DNA from: Paenibacillus sp. FSL M7-0420
GTDB taxonomy: Bacteria; Bacillota; Bacilli; Paenibacillales; Paenibacillaceae
DNA: 64,000 bases
Reading direction: 5' to 3'
NCBI RefSeq assembly: GCF_038002345.1
Contig: NZ_JBBOCJ010000001.1
Location: 1,922,001 to 1,986,000, forward strand
Part shown: positions 21,485-30,740 of the stretch, one piece after another
Numbering within the stretch: position 1 is the stretch's first letter
How the letters are laid out: each line of letters starts with the position of its first letter
Position numbers and translations under genes: made by a program
Notes under the pieces: generated by a model
The model's database searches: none
The model's input: the letters and a program-made list of their open reading frames with translations, nothing else
What the model was told of the DNA's origin: nothing

Positions 21485-22525
21485 CTACTCCATGTAAATC
21501 TCAACGACGGCAATTGTGCGTTCGCGGGACAGGTCAAGGAACTTGCCTTCGCTCTGTACAAGCGGACGGAAGACATCCAGCGGGTTGTTCATCACGATAA
21601 CACCCATATCACCGGTGCTCAGCAGAACGCGCTTGCCGATAAAGTTCGGCATCAGGTGATTGATGAAGGCCTGAACCGGTTTGCCGTTCAGCTTCCCGAA
21701 GCTGAGGGAGTTGATCTCACGCAGAACGGAAATCAGCTCCTGCTTGGACTGGTAGACCCGGTGAGTGGTCATGGCGCTGTAAATATCCGCAACGGCTGCA
21801 ATCTGGGCGTAAGGATGAATGTCTGTCTTGGTCAGCTGCTTGGGATAACCGGAGCCGTCCTCGCGTTCATGATGCTGCAGGGCAACCAGAGCTGTGAAAG
21901 GATCGTTCATGGAATTCTGTATGATTTCGTACCCGTAAACCGTATGTAATTTGATCTCTTCGTATTCATCAGGGGTTAACTTGCCGGGCTTGTTCAGAAT
22001 CGCGGGGGAGATGCGGCATTTGCCGATATCGATCAGGTATCCCGCACGCCCGATCTCATAGCATTCTGTCTTGGAATATCCAAGCCAAGAGGCAAGATAA
22101 TAGGAGAGCATGCCTACCTGCAGGGAATGGTTGTAGGTATAATTATCTTCCCGGTCCAGCAGCAGCAGGAGTGTTACTACGTCCTTATGTTTGTCCAGCG
22201 TGGACAAGGTCGGCTGCAGAATATCGTCCACTACGGACTGATTGAAGCTGCCTTTGCTGAGCGCTTCCATATATAGAGACTCAAAACCGTCAATCGTGGT
22301 ATCGAAGCTGCTGGCTGCTGCCTGAATGATTGAGGTGCGGCTGGAAGGGGCAGGCTCTTCCTGTACCGTTTCAATATCTACATAATCAACGCCGTGCTGT
22401 ATCAGCTTGGCGATTTCCTCCAGTTGCAGCCGTGATCCCTTAGGGAGTACATGCAGCCCGCGGGAGCTGAAGGTATCCATCCGCAGATGATCACCCGGTT
22501 TAAGATCCATCACGTGTACTCTCAA
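21485..22525 (-). CDS. HD-GYP domain protein with a broken HD motif
   Basis: The protein has 346 residues: an N-terminal small domain (about 1-50), an uncharacterised helical linker and an HD-GYP domain (about 110-285), then a short beta tail. HHEREDGSGYP (GYP at 226-228) and NHSLQVG are intact. However, the HD pair itself reads YLIDIGK: the metal-binding His is Ile165, next to Asp166. HD-GYP proteins usually hydrolyse cyclic-di-GMP; this one may be inactive or act as a sensor. I start it at TTG 22525, since AAGGTG lies 9 bases before it and the resulting MRVHVMDLKPGDHL aligns with the N-terminus of the other HD-GYP protein here (MRLVSVNRLQAGMKL). The GTG at 22537 is the alternative. Confidence 0.82.
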   Translation of the reverse strand: MRVHVMDLKPGDHLRMDTFSSRGLHVLPKGSRLQLEEIAKLIQHGVDYVDIETVQEEPAPSSRTSIIQAAASSFDTTIDGFESLYMEALSKGSFNQSVVDDILQPTLSTLDKHKDVVTLLLLLDREDNYTYNHSLQVGMLSYYLASWLGYSKTECYEIGRAGYLIDIGKCRISPAILNKPGKLTPDEYEEIKLHTVYGYEIIQNSMNDPFTALVALQHHEREDGSGYPKQLTKTDIHPYAQIAAVADIYSAMTTHRVYQSKQELISVLREINSLSFGKLNGKPVQAFINHLMPNFIGKRVLLSTGDMGVIVMNNPLDVFRPLVQSEGKFLDLSRERTIAVVEIYME

Positions 22526-22684
22526 TGAATAGGCCACCTTACTATAGCAATTTTTTACAGCATAGCAACAAAGTCTGCAATATTCAATGGTGTAAGAGTA
22601 CTGATTGTAGCTTGCAGATTGTGCAAACCGCTGGTCCTACCCTGTTGTGTATCTGTGCAGATTCGCGGAAGGGAAACGGTCCGG

Positions 22685-22933
22685 TTAACCGCCGGACACG
22701 GGCGGAATGAAGGCCACCTCTGAGCCTTCGGTAATATCCGTATCATCGGGCGCATATTCCTGATCAACGGCTACCAGGGATACACCGATCTGCGGCGCGG
22801 CGTCAGGATAGGAGGCGGAGAGGAGTTCCTTCAGCCGGCCTGCTGTCACAGGGGACTCATGGGCGTGGAAGACCAGCGTGGAGGAGCCGATGATTTCGGC
22901 CAGACCGGCGAACAGCCGGATGGAGATATGCAT
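22685..22933 (-). CDS. moaD: Molybdopterin synthase sulfur carrier subunit MoaD
   Basis: The protein has 82 residues with a ubiquitin/beta-grasp pattern (HISIRLFAGLAEIIG at the start, VAFIPPVSGG at the end). The C-terminal Gly-Gly is the site that becomes a thiocarboxylate in molybdenum cofactor synthesis. ATG 22933 gives the standard length; longer frames extend into non-homologous sequence. No moaE, moeB or other Moco gene lies nearby, so it may be an isolated copy; ThiS-like proteins share the fold, but the PPVSGG end favours MoaD. Confidence 0.85.
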   Translation of the reverse strand: MHISIRLFAGLAEIIGSSTLVFHAHESPVTAGRLKELLSASYPDAAPQIGVSLVAVDQEYAPDDTDITEGSEVAFIPPVSGG

Positions 22934-23086
22934 GCTTTCTTCACCCTTTCTGGACTTAAGCTTAGGACAGCTTATAATGATTACAATATACCATATTGAG
23001 TCTGAAAATGTTATGCTAACTCTAGAACTGAACAAGCCTGCCGCTTACTTTATAAACGGCTGTACAAGTGGGAGGGAAGCCAGCTT

Positions 23087-24526
23087 ATGAAGCCTGGGCC
23101 GCAAAGATTAACCATTATTCATACCAATGATATACATAGCCACTTTGAAATGATGAGTCCGCTCGCGGCAGTGATATCCGTGATGAAGGCAGAGGCGGGC
23201 GGGGAGCCGGTACTGCTGCTTGATATCGGCGATCATATGGACCGCGCTGCTGTAGAGACGGAAGGCACGATGGGTCAGGCCAACATAGACATTATGAATC
23301 TGACCGGATACGATGCGGTTACCATCGGCAACAACGAGGGTCTCACCTTCTCCAAGGAGATGCTCTCAGCCATATTTACAGGTATCCAGTGTCCTGTGGT
23401 ATGCTGCAATTTCCTGGAGTCCGCCACCGGTGAGCCGCCGCACTGGATGCAGCGCCGCGCGGTTCTGGAGAAGGATGGCATCAAGATTGGGCTGACCGGT
23501 GCGACGGCGGCATTCACCTCCTTCTATTCCTTGCTCGGCTGGGATGTGCTGGACCCGGAAGAGGCGCTGCGCGAGCAGGTTCAGCTGCTTGCCCCGCAGG
23601 TGGATATCGTGATCATTCTGTCTCATCTGGGGCTGCCCGCAGACCAGAGGCTGGCAGAGAAGCTGGAAGGCGTGCATGCCATTCTGGGCGGGCATACCCA
23701 CCATATGCTGGAGCAGCCGCAGATGATTAACGGGACAGCCGTATGCGGCGCCGGCAAATTCGGCCGGTACGCAGGACGGCTGGTCTTCGAGCGGGAGCAG
23801 CCGGACGGAGGGTTTCACTTGGCCGAAGGAGGCTGCACGGAAGTTGATCCTGCCTTGACAGAGGAGCTTATTGCTCCGGCGGCAGCGATCCATCTGCAGC
23901 GCGGGCGTGAGGCCCTGGAGGAGACGGTTGCCATCAGCGACCGCATGCTGCCGCTGGATCTGCAGGGGGAGTCTCCTTTTGGCAACCTGCTGGCACAAGC
24001 GGTCCGCCAGTTCACAGGCAGTCCCATCTCGCTCGTTAATACAGGCCAGCTGCTCGGCCCGCTGCCGGAGGGTAACATTACCGCAGGCATGCTGCATGCC
24101 TTATGTCCTTCTCCGATTAATCCCTGTATTGTACAGCTGACAGGCAAGGATATCCGCACTGCACTGGAACAGAGTCTGATGGCAGAGTTCCGGAATAAGG
24201 TCATCTACGGATATGGCTTCCGGGGAGAGGTACTGGGCACCCTGGCCGTGGACGGATTAAAAATCTTGTACGATCCAAGGGTCATGCCTTATGATAACGG
24301 TATTGCGATTTTTGCCGGCGGGGAGCAGCTGGAGGATACCAAGGTATATAGTGTCGGCACGCTGGATATGTTTACATTCCGTACAGGCTACGAGAGTATA
24401 GCCAATGGCCGGGAGGCGGTATATTTGCTGCCTCATTTCCTCCGCGATCTGCTGCGGATGGAGCTGCAGCGGCCGGGGAGTCTGGATGAGTGTGAAGCGG
24501 TTCGCTGGGAGAGGCAATCCACCTGA
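23087..24526 (+). CDS. yunD: 5'-nucleotidase / UDP-sugar hydrolase family metallophosphatase (YunD-like)
   Basis: The protein has 479 residues and resembles B. subtilis YunD. The N-terminal calcineurin-like phosphatase domain (about 7-215) shows its metal motifs in order: HTNDIHSHF, DIGDHMD, GNNEG, LSHLG and GGHTHH. The C-terminal 5'-nucleotidase domain (about 255-440) contains NLLAQAVRQF and a TGQLLGPLPEGNIT block. There is no signal peptide, so it is probably cytoplasmic. GNNE in place of GNHE is a change I remember in YunD proteins too. The substrate is unproven. GGGAGGGAAG precedes the ATG. Confidence 0.87.
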   Translation: MKPGPQRLTIIHTNDIHSHFEMMSPLAAVISVMKAEAGGEPVLLLDIGDHMDRAAVETEGTMGQANIDIMNLTGYDAVTIGNNEGLTFSKEMLSAIFTGIQCPVVCCNFLESATGEPPHWMQRRAVLEKDGIKIGLTGATAAFTSFYSLLGWDVLDPEEALREQVQLLAPQVDIVIILSHLGLPADQRLAEKLEGVHAILGGHTHHMLEQPQMINGTAVCGAGKFGRYAGRLVFEREQPDGGFHLAEGGCTEVDPALTEELIAPAAAIHLQRGREALEETVAISDRMLPLDLQGESPFGNLLAQAVRQFTGSPISLVNTGQLLGPLPEGNITAGMLHALCPSPINPCIVQLTGKDIRTALEQSLMAEFRNKVIYGYGFRGEVLGTLAVDGLKILYDPRVMPYDNGIAIFAGGEQLEDTKVYSVGTLDMFTFRTGYESIANGREAVYLLPHFLRDLLRMELQRPGSLDECEAVRWERQST

Positions 24527-24601
24527 TGATCCACACCATTTTTTGTAAAATTGATAGTTCACGCAGTACCAGGTTTCATTGACTAGATCAGGAGGAGTAA
24601 T

Positions 24602-25423
24602 ATGGATACAATTACAGCCATTATTCTGGCAATTGTGGAAGGAATTACGGAGTTCATTCCGGTTTCTTCGACGGGACACATGATTCTAACGACTAAGCTT
24701 CTGGGATTCAATGAGCAGGATTCGATTATGAAGACGTATGAAATTGTGATTCAGCTGGGGGCTATACTGGCGATTGCGCTGGTCTACCGCCAGCGGATTG
24801 TGGATCTGCTCGGATTCGGCCGCAGAGACAGAGGGGGCGTAATGCCGGCAGCCCGATTGAACCTGATTCATGTGCTGCTGGGTATCGTGCCTGCGCTCGC
24901 TGTAGCTTTTTTTGCCCGGGACTTCATCAAAAGCCTCTTCGGGGCATCCACCGTCCTCTGGGCGCTGGTCGCAGGCGGTATTCTGATGATCATTGCCGAA
25001 TGGGTTAACAAACGCAAGATCCGCGTGACCGCGCATGATCTGGATGATCTCTCCTACGGGCAGGCACTCTCGATCGGACTGTTCCAGATTATTTCCGTCC
25101 TCTGGCCCGGGTTCTCCCGCTCCGGCTCGACGATTTCCGGGGGGATGCTGAGCGGGGTGAGCTACAAGGCCTCGGCCGACTTCTCCTTCCTCATCGCAAT
25201 TCCGATTATGTGCGCGGCCTCGGGGTATGAGCTGCTGGATTCCTACAAGAATTTCACGAGTGAGACGATCGGATATTTTGTCATCGGCTTCATTATTTCC
25301 TTCATCGTGGCTTATGTGGTGGTGGTTCTGTTCATGAGAATGATCCAGAAGATCAGACCGACGCATTTTGCTATCTACCGCTTTATCCTTGCAGCCGTCT
25401 TCTGGCTGTTTATTATGCGTTGA
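24602..25423 (+). CDS. uppP: Undecaprenyl-diphosphatase UppP (BacA)
   Basis: An integral membrane enzyme that removes a phosphate from undecaprenyl pyrophosphate, recycling the lipid carrier for cell-wall synthesis; over-production gives bacitracin resistance. The protein has 273 residues with about eight membrane segments. Both catalytic motifs are present: EGITEFIPVSSTGHMIL near residues 14-30 and PGFSRSGSTISGG near 168-180. GGAGGAGTAAT precedes the ATG. It is a single gene between yunD and the HD-GYP gene. Confidence 0.96.
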   Translation: MDTITAIILAIVEGITEFIPVSSTGHMILTTKLLGFNEQDSIMKTYEIVIQLGAILAIALVYRQRIVDLLGFGRRDRGGVMPAARLNLIHVLLGIVPALAVAFFARDFIKSLFGASTVLWALVAGGILMIIAEWVNKRKIRVTAHDLDDLSYGQALSIGLFQIISVLWPGFSRSGSTISGGMLSGVSYKASADFSFLIAIPIMCAASGYELLDSYKNFTSETIGYFVIGFIISFIVAYVVVVLFMRMIQKIRPTHFAIYRFILAAVFWLFIMR

Positions 25424-25481
25424 TTCTCAGCTTGGCATCACAGCAAAGCAATTTTACCGTTAAAGGCAGGAGTGAGCCAAG

Positions 25482-26588
25482 GTGCGTCTAGTATCCGTTA
25501 ACCGGCTTCAGGCGGGAATGAAGCTGGGTAAAAAAATATATAATGATGAAGGGCTGGTTCTGCTTGCGGACGGAGTGGAGCTTACCGATTCCCTGATCAA
25601 GCGGCTCGCCAGAATCGATATCGGCTATATCTATATTGAGGATTCGCTCACGGAGGATATTGTGATCCCCGGAATGCTGCAGGATGAGACGCGTAATCAG
25701 GCGCTCAAGGTGATCCGGAACCAGTTCCAGCAGATGTCCGGTGCCTCGGGGATCACCAAAGGCTTTTATCATCTGGATAAGAAGTTCTCCAAGGTGATGG
25801 ACTCCATCCTCGACGACATGTCCCTGCAGGAGGACCCGATGATCATGCTGCTTGACATGCACACGGCTGACAATTACCTGTACGTCCATTCCCTGAACGT
25901 ATGCCTGTATACGCTGGTGCTGGGCATTGCCCATGGCTACAGCAAAGAAGAGCTGCGGGTCATCGGGCTTGGTGCGCTGCTGCATGATATCGGCAAGACG
26001 CAGATTCCTGTCAAAATTGTTCAAAAGCCCGGCATGCTCAGCGAGGAGGAGTTCCGGCATATGCAGGCGCATACCGAGATCGGATACCGCATTCTTAAGG
26101 AAGAGCCGAATATTCCTCTGCTGGCGGCCCACTGTGCCCTGCAGCATCATGAACGGATTGACGGCTCCGGCTATCCGCGCGGACTGACCGGCCCGCAGAT
26201 CCATGAATATGCGAAATGGCTGGGGGTCGCAGATTCCTATGATGCGATGACCTCCAACCGGATCTACAAAAAAGCCATGCTGCCCCATCAGGCGGTAGAA
26301 GCGCTGTATGTCGGCTCTGGAACCCTGTACGAGCAGAAGCAGCTGGAGTTATTCAGAGACCGTGTGGCCATCTATCCGCTGGGGCTTACGGTGAAGCTCA
26401 GCTCCGGCGAGAGCGGTGTGGTGGTCAAGATTGATCCCAGCACACCGCATCGGCCTGTTGTCCGGGTGCTGAATGGACCTGAAGGCGAAACGGTTACCCC
26501 CTATGAGCGTGATCTCAGCAAAGCCCTCTCTGTAGTCATTGTGGATGTGACGGATGGGGGAGAACCTGTAGTGAAAAGTACCGGATAG
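25482..26588 (+). CDS. HD-GYP domain protein (putative c-di-GMP phosphodiesterase)
   Basis: The protein has 368 residues and the same layout as the 21485-22525 product, but with complete motifs: VHSLNVC, LLHDIGK (His168-Asp169), HHERIDGSGYP (GYP 230-232) and GVADSYDAMTSNRIYKK. It should hydrolyse cyclic-di-GMP in the cytoplasm. It has no membrane segment or obvious sensory domain; the N-terminal 50 residues match the other HD-GYP protein. The GTG start follows GGAGTGAG. The two may be paralogues, one active and one altered. Confidence 0.88.
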   Translation: MRLVSVNRLQAGMKLGKKIYNDEGLVLLADGVELTDSLIKRLARIDIGYIYIEDSLTEDIVIPGMLQDETRNQALKVIRNQFQQMSGASGITKGFYHLDKKFSKVMDSILDDMSLQEDPMIMLLDMHTADNYLYVHSLNVCLYTLVLGIAHGYSKEELRVIGLGALLHDIGKTQIPVKIVQKPGMLSEEEFRHMQAHTEIGYRILKEEPNIPLLAAHCALQHHERIDGSGYPRGLTGPQIHEYAKWLGVADSYDAMTSNRIYKKAMLPHQAVEALYVGSGTLYEQKQLELFRDRVAIYPLGLTVKLSSGESGVVVKIDPSTPHRPVVRVLNGPEGETVTPYERDLSKALSVVIVDVTDGGEPVVKSTG

Positions 26589-26598
26589 GTGTTCTGCG

Positions 26599-26664
26599 CA
26601 GCGAGGAGAGAATAGGGTATCTGCAGGAATTGCGGAGCTGTATTCTCCGCCTTGCTGTTTTTTT
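26599..26664 (+). terminator. Terminator after the HD-GYP gene
   Basis: The left arm CAGC-AGG-GAGAATA from 26599 and the right arm TATTCTCC-CCTTGCTG to 26657 form an imperfect stem of about 15 pairs, followed by seven or more T. Confidence 0.75.
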
Positions 26665-26757
26665 GAGTAGTCGTGGTATGATATAGCTTAAGTTATCGTT
26701 CTTTTTCTTTTGTTTTGGGTTAATAATAAGGAATAAGCATTAAAGGAGCATTAAGAA

Positions 26758-27897
26758 ATGAGTATATTAGAGCCATCATCTATAATTCCTGTAAAAGAGC
26801 TGTCGCCGGAGTATGATCCGTGGGACCCGATTACTTCACTCCGCGAGTACGGACAGCATGTGCTGACCAGTGTAGAGATGACGGTGACGAATCTATGCAA
26901 TATGCGCTGCGAGCATTGCGCCGTCGGCGACAGTCTTACGATGAAAGAGGGAGAACTGCTGCCTTTAACCAAGATGCTGAAGCGTCTGGACGAGGTAGAG
27001 CACCTGCAGACTATCAGCATTACGGGCGGGGAGCCGATGTTCCGTGCCGGGACGGTGGAGAATACCATCGTACCGCTGCTGAAATATGCACGGGAGCGCG
27101 GCATCCGTTCACAGATCAACTCGAATCTGACCATGCCGTATTCCCGTTATGAGCAGCTGCTCCCTTACCTGGACGTCATGCATATCTCGTTCAATTATGT
27201 GAACGGCGATGATTTCCACGAGGTGGGCTTCGCGAACAGCGGGCACCCGGTCTCGAAGGAGGCCGCCTACCGGCTCTACGACACGATGCTGGAGAATTCC
27301 CGCCGGCTGAGCAGCGATGGTATGCTGATCTCTGCCGAGTCGATGATCAACTACCGTACACACACCAAGCTTCCCGAGATTCACCGGCTGATTGGGGACA
27401 TGGGGGCAAGACGGCATGAGGTACACCCGATGTACGCATCCAGCTTCGCCTCGAAGCTGCCTGTGCTGTCGCTCCGGGAGATGAATACTGCCATTCATTC
27501 CCTGCTGGATCATCGTGACCCGGAGATGTGGATGCTGTTCGGCACGCTGCCGTTCTTCGCCTGCAGCTTCCTGGAGGAAGACCAGAAGCTGCTGAGCAGA
27601 CTGCGCAGCGAGAAGAATGTAACGCTGCGCAATGATCCGGACGGAAGAAACCGGGTCAATGTCAATCTGTTCACGGGCGATGTCTTTGTAACGGACTTCG
27701 CCGATATATCCGCCTTTGGCAATATCAGCGACGCGAAGCTGGATGACATTTTCACTGAGTGGCAGACTAAGCATCCCTTGAATCAGCAAGTGAACTGTTA
27801 TTGTGATGCAGCAGGCTGCTGCGGGCCTAACCTGCTCGTGGCCGATATGTATTATCCCGGGGTCGATTTCAAAACCAGAAAAGCGATCACCTTGTAG
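26758..27897 (+). CDS. yfkAB: Radical SAM / CxCxxxxC protein YfkAB
   Basis: The protein has 379 residues. Cys47, Cys51 and Cys54 (LCNMRCEHC) form the radical-SAM CxxxCxxC cluster site; SITGGEP is the SAM-binding GGE motif. Near the C-terminus Cys347, Cys349 and Cys354 make the CxCxxxxC motif that defines YfkAB. The substrate is not known. AAAGGAG precedes the ATG. Read as a single gene, though the next gene starts only 18 bases on and may be co-transcribed. Confidence 0.9.
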   Translation: MSILEPSSIIPVKELSPEYDPWDPITSLREYGQHVLTSVEMTVTNLCNMRCEHCAVGDSLTMKEGELLPLTKMLKRLDEVEHLQTISITGGEPMFRAGTVENTIVPLLKYARERGIRSQINSNLTMPYSRYEQLLPYLDVMHISFNYVNGDDFHEVGFANSGHPVSKEAAYRLYDTMLENSRRLSSDGMLISAESMINYRTHTKLPEIHRLIGDMGARRHEVHPMYASSFASKLPVLSLREMNTAIHSLLDHRDPEMWMLFGTLPFFACSFLEEDQKLLSRLRSEKNVTLRNDPDGRNRVNVNLFTGDVFVTDFADISAFGNISDAKLDDIFTEWQTKHPLNQQVNCYCDAAGCCGPNLLVADMYYPGVDFKTRKAITL

Positions 27898-27915
27898 AAA
27901 TGGGGCGTTATTATA

Positions 27916-29274
27916 GTGCATACGGAATTTGAAATAGGAAGATTAGTGCTTAATCTTTTGCTCGTTCTGGTGCTCGTATTATTAAATGGTGTATTTGTTG
28001 CGGCGGAATTCTCGCTGGTTAAGGTCAGACAGTCCCGTCTGACCCAGCTGGTCAGCGAAGGGAATAAAATGGCGGGATATGCGCTAAAGGTCAACAAGCG
28101 GCTGGATTCGTATCTGTCGGCCACCCAGTTCGGGATCACACTCGCTTCCCTTGGACTCGGCTGGGTCGGGGAACCGGCGATCTCGGAGCTGCTGGTGGAG
28201 CCTCTGATGTACCAGATCGGTGTTACTGACCAGACGCTAATCTCAACGGTATCTGTGATTATCGGCTTCTCGATTATTACCTTTTTACATATTGTGCTGG
28301 GGGAACTGGCACCGAAATCTCTGGCTATTCAAAAAACAGAAGGCTCAGCACTGCTGCTGTCCGCTCCGCTGATGTTCTTCTATAATCTGTTTCTGCCCTT
28401 CATCTGGGTGCTGAATGCATCAGCGAACGCTCTGCTGAGACTGTTCGGCGTGGAGCCGGCCAGTGAAGCCGAGGCTGCCCATTCGGAGGAAGAAATCCGC
28501 ATTCTGATGAATCAGAGCGCGAAGAGCGGGGTAATCGATCAGGATGAGATGAAGCTGATGGATAACATCTTCGAATTCTCGGACCTGCTGGCCCGTGAAG
28601 TCATGCTGCCGCGTACGGATATGGATGTACTCTACAGCAATCTTCCGCTGGAGGAGAACATGCGGATCATCACGGAAACGAAGCATTCGCGTTATCCGGT
28701 GGCCTTCGAGGACAAGGACCGGATTATCGGCTTCATCCATATCACGGATCTGCTGTTCGCCCCGCCGGAGCAGCAGAATGATCTGGCTTCCCTGGTCCGG
28801 CCGATTCTGAACGTGCCGGAATCGATGGAGATCAGCCATGCGCTGCGGCTGATGCAGAAGAACAAGGCCCAGCTGACGCTGGTCGTTGACGAGTACGGCG
28901 GAACGGCGGGGCTGCTGACCGCTGAAGAGATTCTGGAAGAGATCGTCGGCGATCTGCATGACGAGTTCGAGGATGAACGCCCCAGCGTAGAGCGTAACGG
29001 CGATTACATCTCCGTAGAGGGCCGGATGCTGATTGAAGACGTTAACGATCTCACAGGCGTCGTGATTGAGGATGACGAGGTGGATTCCATCGGCGGCTGG
29101 CTGTTCAAGGAGCTGGAGGGCAACCCGTCCAAGGGCAAGAAAGTTGTGGTTGGCGATGTCACCTTCGAGGTGGAGGAGTCCACCCGGCTGCGGATTACCC
29201 GGATTAATATCCACCGCGAGCCTGCGCCAGAGCCTGAAGAGGATGCGGAAGGCGGGGAAGAGGAGAAGGAGTAA
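27916..29274 (+). CDS. Hemolysin-C-like CNNM/CBS/CorC membrane protein
   Basis: The protein has 452 residues. The CNNM (DUF21) membrane domain covers about 1-190 (LNGVFVAAEFSLVKVRQSR, LGLGWVGEPAI). Two CBS domains follow (about 215-340; EVMLPRTDMD, YPVAFEDKDRIIGFIHITDL). A CorC_HlyC domain comes last (about 355-435; DEVDSIGGWLF), followed by a very acidic tail. The family transports or regulates Mg2+ or related divalent cations; the old name hemolysin is misleading. The GTG start has only a weak ribosome binding site (GGGGCG). Confidence 0.88.
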   Translation: MHTEFEIGRLVLNLLLVLVLVLLNGVFVAAEFSLVKVRQSRLTQLVSEGNKMAGYALKVNKRLDSYLSATQFGITLASLGLGWVGEPAISELLVEPLMYQIGVTDQTLISTVSVIIGFSIITFLHIVLGELAPKSLAIQKTEGSALLLSAPLMFFYNLFLPFIWVLNASANALLRLFGVEPASEAEAAHSEEEIRILMNQSAKSGVIDQDEMKLMDNIFEFSDLLAREVMLPRTDMDVLYSNLPLEENMRIITETKHSRYPVAFEDKDRIIGFIHITDLLFAPPEQQNDLASLVRPILNVPESMEISHALRLMQKNKAQLTLVVDEYGGTAGLLTAEEILEEIVGDLHDEFEDERPSVERNGDYISVEGRMLIEDVNDLTGVVIEDDEVDSIGGWLFKELEGNPSKGKKVVVGDVTFEVEESTRLRITRINIHREPAPEPEEDAEGGEEEKE

Positions 29275-29360
29275 ATGTAGTGAGTGGAAGGGGAAGCGTA
29301 AGATAAGCGGGATGCTTAAGCGAATGCGGCTATCCCCCGCCCTTATATTTTCCAATATAG

Positions 29361-29411
29361 CAGGGTACTTCAGAAGCCGGTTTACAAGGTTTTTGGGGTC
29401 CCTGTTTTTTT
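29361..29411 (+). terminator. Weak terminator-like hairpin before cotJA
   Basis: CAGGG (29361-29365) can pair with CCCTG (29400-29404), followed by seven T. The stem is short and the loop long. The rest of 29275-29563 holds no gene I can support; the sporulation promoter of cotJABC should lie there. Confidence 0.4.
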
Positions 29412-29563
29412 GTTGTGCAGGAATGATGATTATCGGCGGCGATTTTATTGGGCAGTTGTTCTTTTCCACCCTTGGACCGTCATAAGTTAGTTACGAAGGT
29501 AATGATCAGAGATCTGGACATCCATCAGGCAATACTGTCAAACCCAAAGAGGAGGAATGATCA

Positions 29564-29779
29564 TTGAACTCCCAGGATCGCGTATGGACACCGTACAGGG
29601 GACCGTTTGATCCTTGTCCGCCGGTGCCGTTCAAGACGTATGTTGTGCCGCCGAATCAATTCGTCACGTTTCAGCCCCCGAATCTGCCGCAGTTCTCCCT
29701 GCCGGAGGCGCTCAAGCATGGAACGTTATGGCCATCGCTATACAGCCCTTATGAATCCAAGTTCAAAGGAGGGAAGTAG
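29564..29779 (+). CDS. cotJA: Spore coat associated protein CotJA
   Basis: The protein has 71 residues and is proline-rich, starting MNSQDRVWTPYRGPFDPCPP and containing PPNQFVTFQPPNLPQFSLPEALKHGTLWP, the usual CotJA pattern. In B. subtilis the cotJ operon is read by the mother cell (sigma-E) and CotJA helps recruit CotJC to the coat. The start is TTG 29564, well spaced behind AGAGGAGG. It is 3 bases from cotJB. Confidence 0.92.
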   Translation: MNSQDRVWTPYRGPFDPCPPVPFKTYVVPPNQFVTFQPPNLPQFSLPEALKHGTLWPSLYSPYESKFKGGK

Positions 29780-29782
29780 GCT

Positions 29783-30049
29783 ATGGAAGCTAATCCTTGC
29801 GAGCCCCGTTATTACGAGATGCTGGAGCAGCTGCAGGTACTTGATTTTGCACTCGTAGAGCTGAATCTGTACCTGGACACTCATCCGCAGGATGTGAAGG
29901 CGATTGAGCAGTTCAATCAGCTGACGTATGAGCGCACCAAGCTGGCGAACCAGTTCCAGGAGCTATACGGACCGCTGCAGAATTTCGGCCGCGCCTATTC
30001 CAAGGCTCCATGGCAATGGAGCGAGAGTCCCTGGCCTTGGCAAGTCTAA
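29783..30049 (+). CDS. cotJB: Spore coat protein CotJB
   Basis: The protein has 88 residues with the family core YYEMLEQLQVLDFALVELNLYLDTHPQD and the tail YGPLQNFG. Second gene of the cotJ operon, 3 bases after cotJA, with AAGGAGGG in the end of cotJA. A small coat protein with no known enzyme activity. Confidence 0.95.
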   Translation: MEANPCEPRYYEMLEQLQVLDFALVELNLYLDTHPQDVKAIEQFNQLTYERTKLANQFQELYGPLQNFGRAYSKAPWQWSESPWPWQV

Positions 30050-30098
30050 GGCATGAAGCCGGGAATGAAATAAGTCTTAAGGAGGGGGAAGTTCACGA

Positions 30099-30668
30099 AT
30101 GTGGATCTATGAGAAAAAGCTGCAATACCCGGTGCGTGTCGGCAAATGTGATGTGCGGATGGCCCGGTATCTGATGGAGCAATACGGCGGTGCGGACGGC
30201 GAGCTGGCTGCGGCGCTGCGCTATATGAACCAGCGGTATGCAATACCGGATAAAGTGATAGGGGTGCTGACAGATATTTCGACTGAGGAATTTGCCCATC
30301 TCGAGATGATTGCCACCATGATCTACAAGCTGACCAAGGACGCCTCGGTGCAGGAGCTGGAAGCCGCAGGCTTAGGCCCGAACTATGCGCAGCGGGATCA
30401 TGCGTTGTTCTATAACAACTCTGCCGGTGTTCCGTTCACAGCTGCCTACATCGCTGCGAAGGGAGATCCGATCGCTGACCTGTATGAAGACATTGCCGCA
30501 GAAGAGAAGGCCCGGGCTACATACCAGTGGCTGATTGACATGACCGACGATGTGGATCTGCAGGACAGCCTCAAGTTCCTGCGCGAGCGGGAGATCATTC
30601 ATGCGATCCGGTTCAAGGAATCGGTGCAGATTTTGATTGAGGAGAAGGATAAGAAGCGGGTGTTTTGA
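30099..30668 (+). CDS. cotJC: Spore coat manganese catalase-like protein CotJC
   Basis: The protein has 189 residues and is ferritin-like with the Mn-catalase metal ligands: E in LMEQYGGADGELAAALRYMNQRY, EEFAHLEM and AAEEKARATYQWL. It should break down hydrogen peroxide at the spore coat. AAGGAGGGGG precedes the ATG. Last gene of cotJABC; terminator at 30697. Confidence 0.95.
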   Translation: MWIYEKKLQYPVRVGKCDVRMARYLMEQYGGADGELAAALRYMNQRYAIPDKVIGVLTDISTEEFAHLEMIATMIYKLTKDASVQELEAAGLGPNYAQRDHALFYNNSAGVPFTAAYIAAKGDPIADLYEDIAAEEKARATYQWLIDMTDDVDLQDSLKFLREREIIHAIRFKESVQILIEEKDKKRVF

Positions 30669-30696
30669 GCGCTGATGCATATACAAATAGTTTAAA

Positions 30697-30735
30697 AAGA
30701 AGAGCCACAGGAGCAACATCTGCGGCTCTTCTTGC
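30697..30735 (+). terminator. Terminator of the cotJ operon
   Basis: AAGAAGAGCC (30697-30706) pairs perfectly with GGCTCTTCTT (30724-30733), with further CAG/CTG pairing inside. Confidence 0.75.
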
Positions 30736-30740
30736 ATCAA

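Noticed and set aside
28420..29469. 349-codon minus-strand frame
   Set aside because: Antisense of the CNNM/CorC gene; no motif and no start signal.
29066..29485. 139-codon plus-strand frame after the CorC-like gene
   Set aside because: Mostly out-of-frame reading of the CorC gene with Arg/Trp/Ser-rich composition; no start signal.
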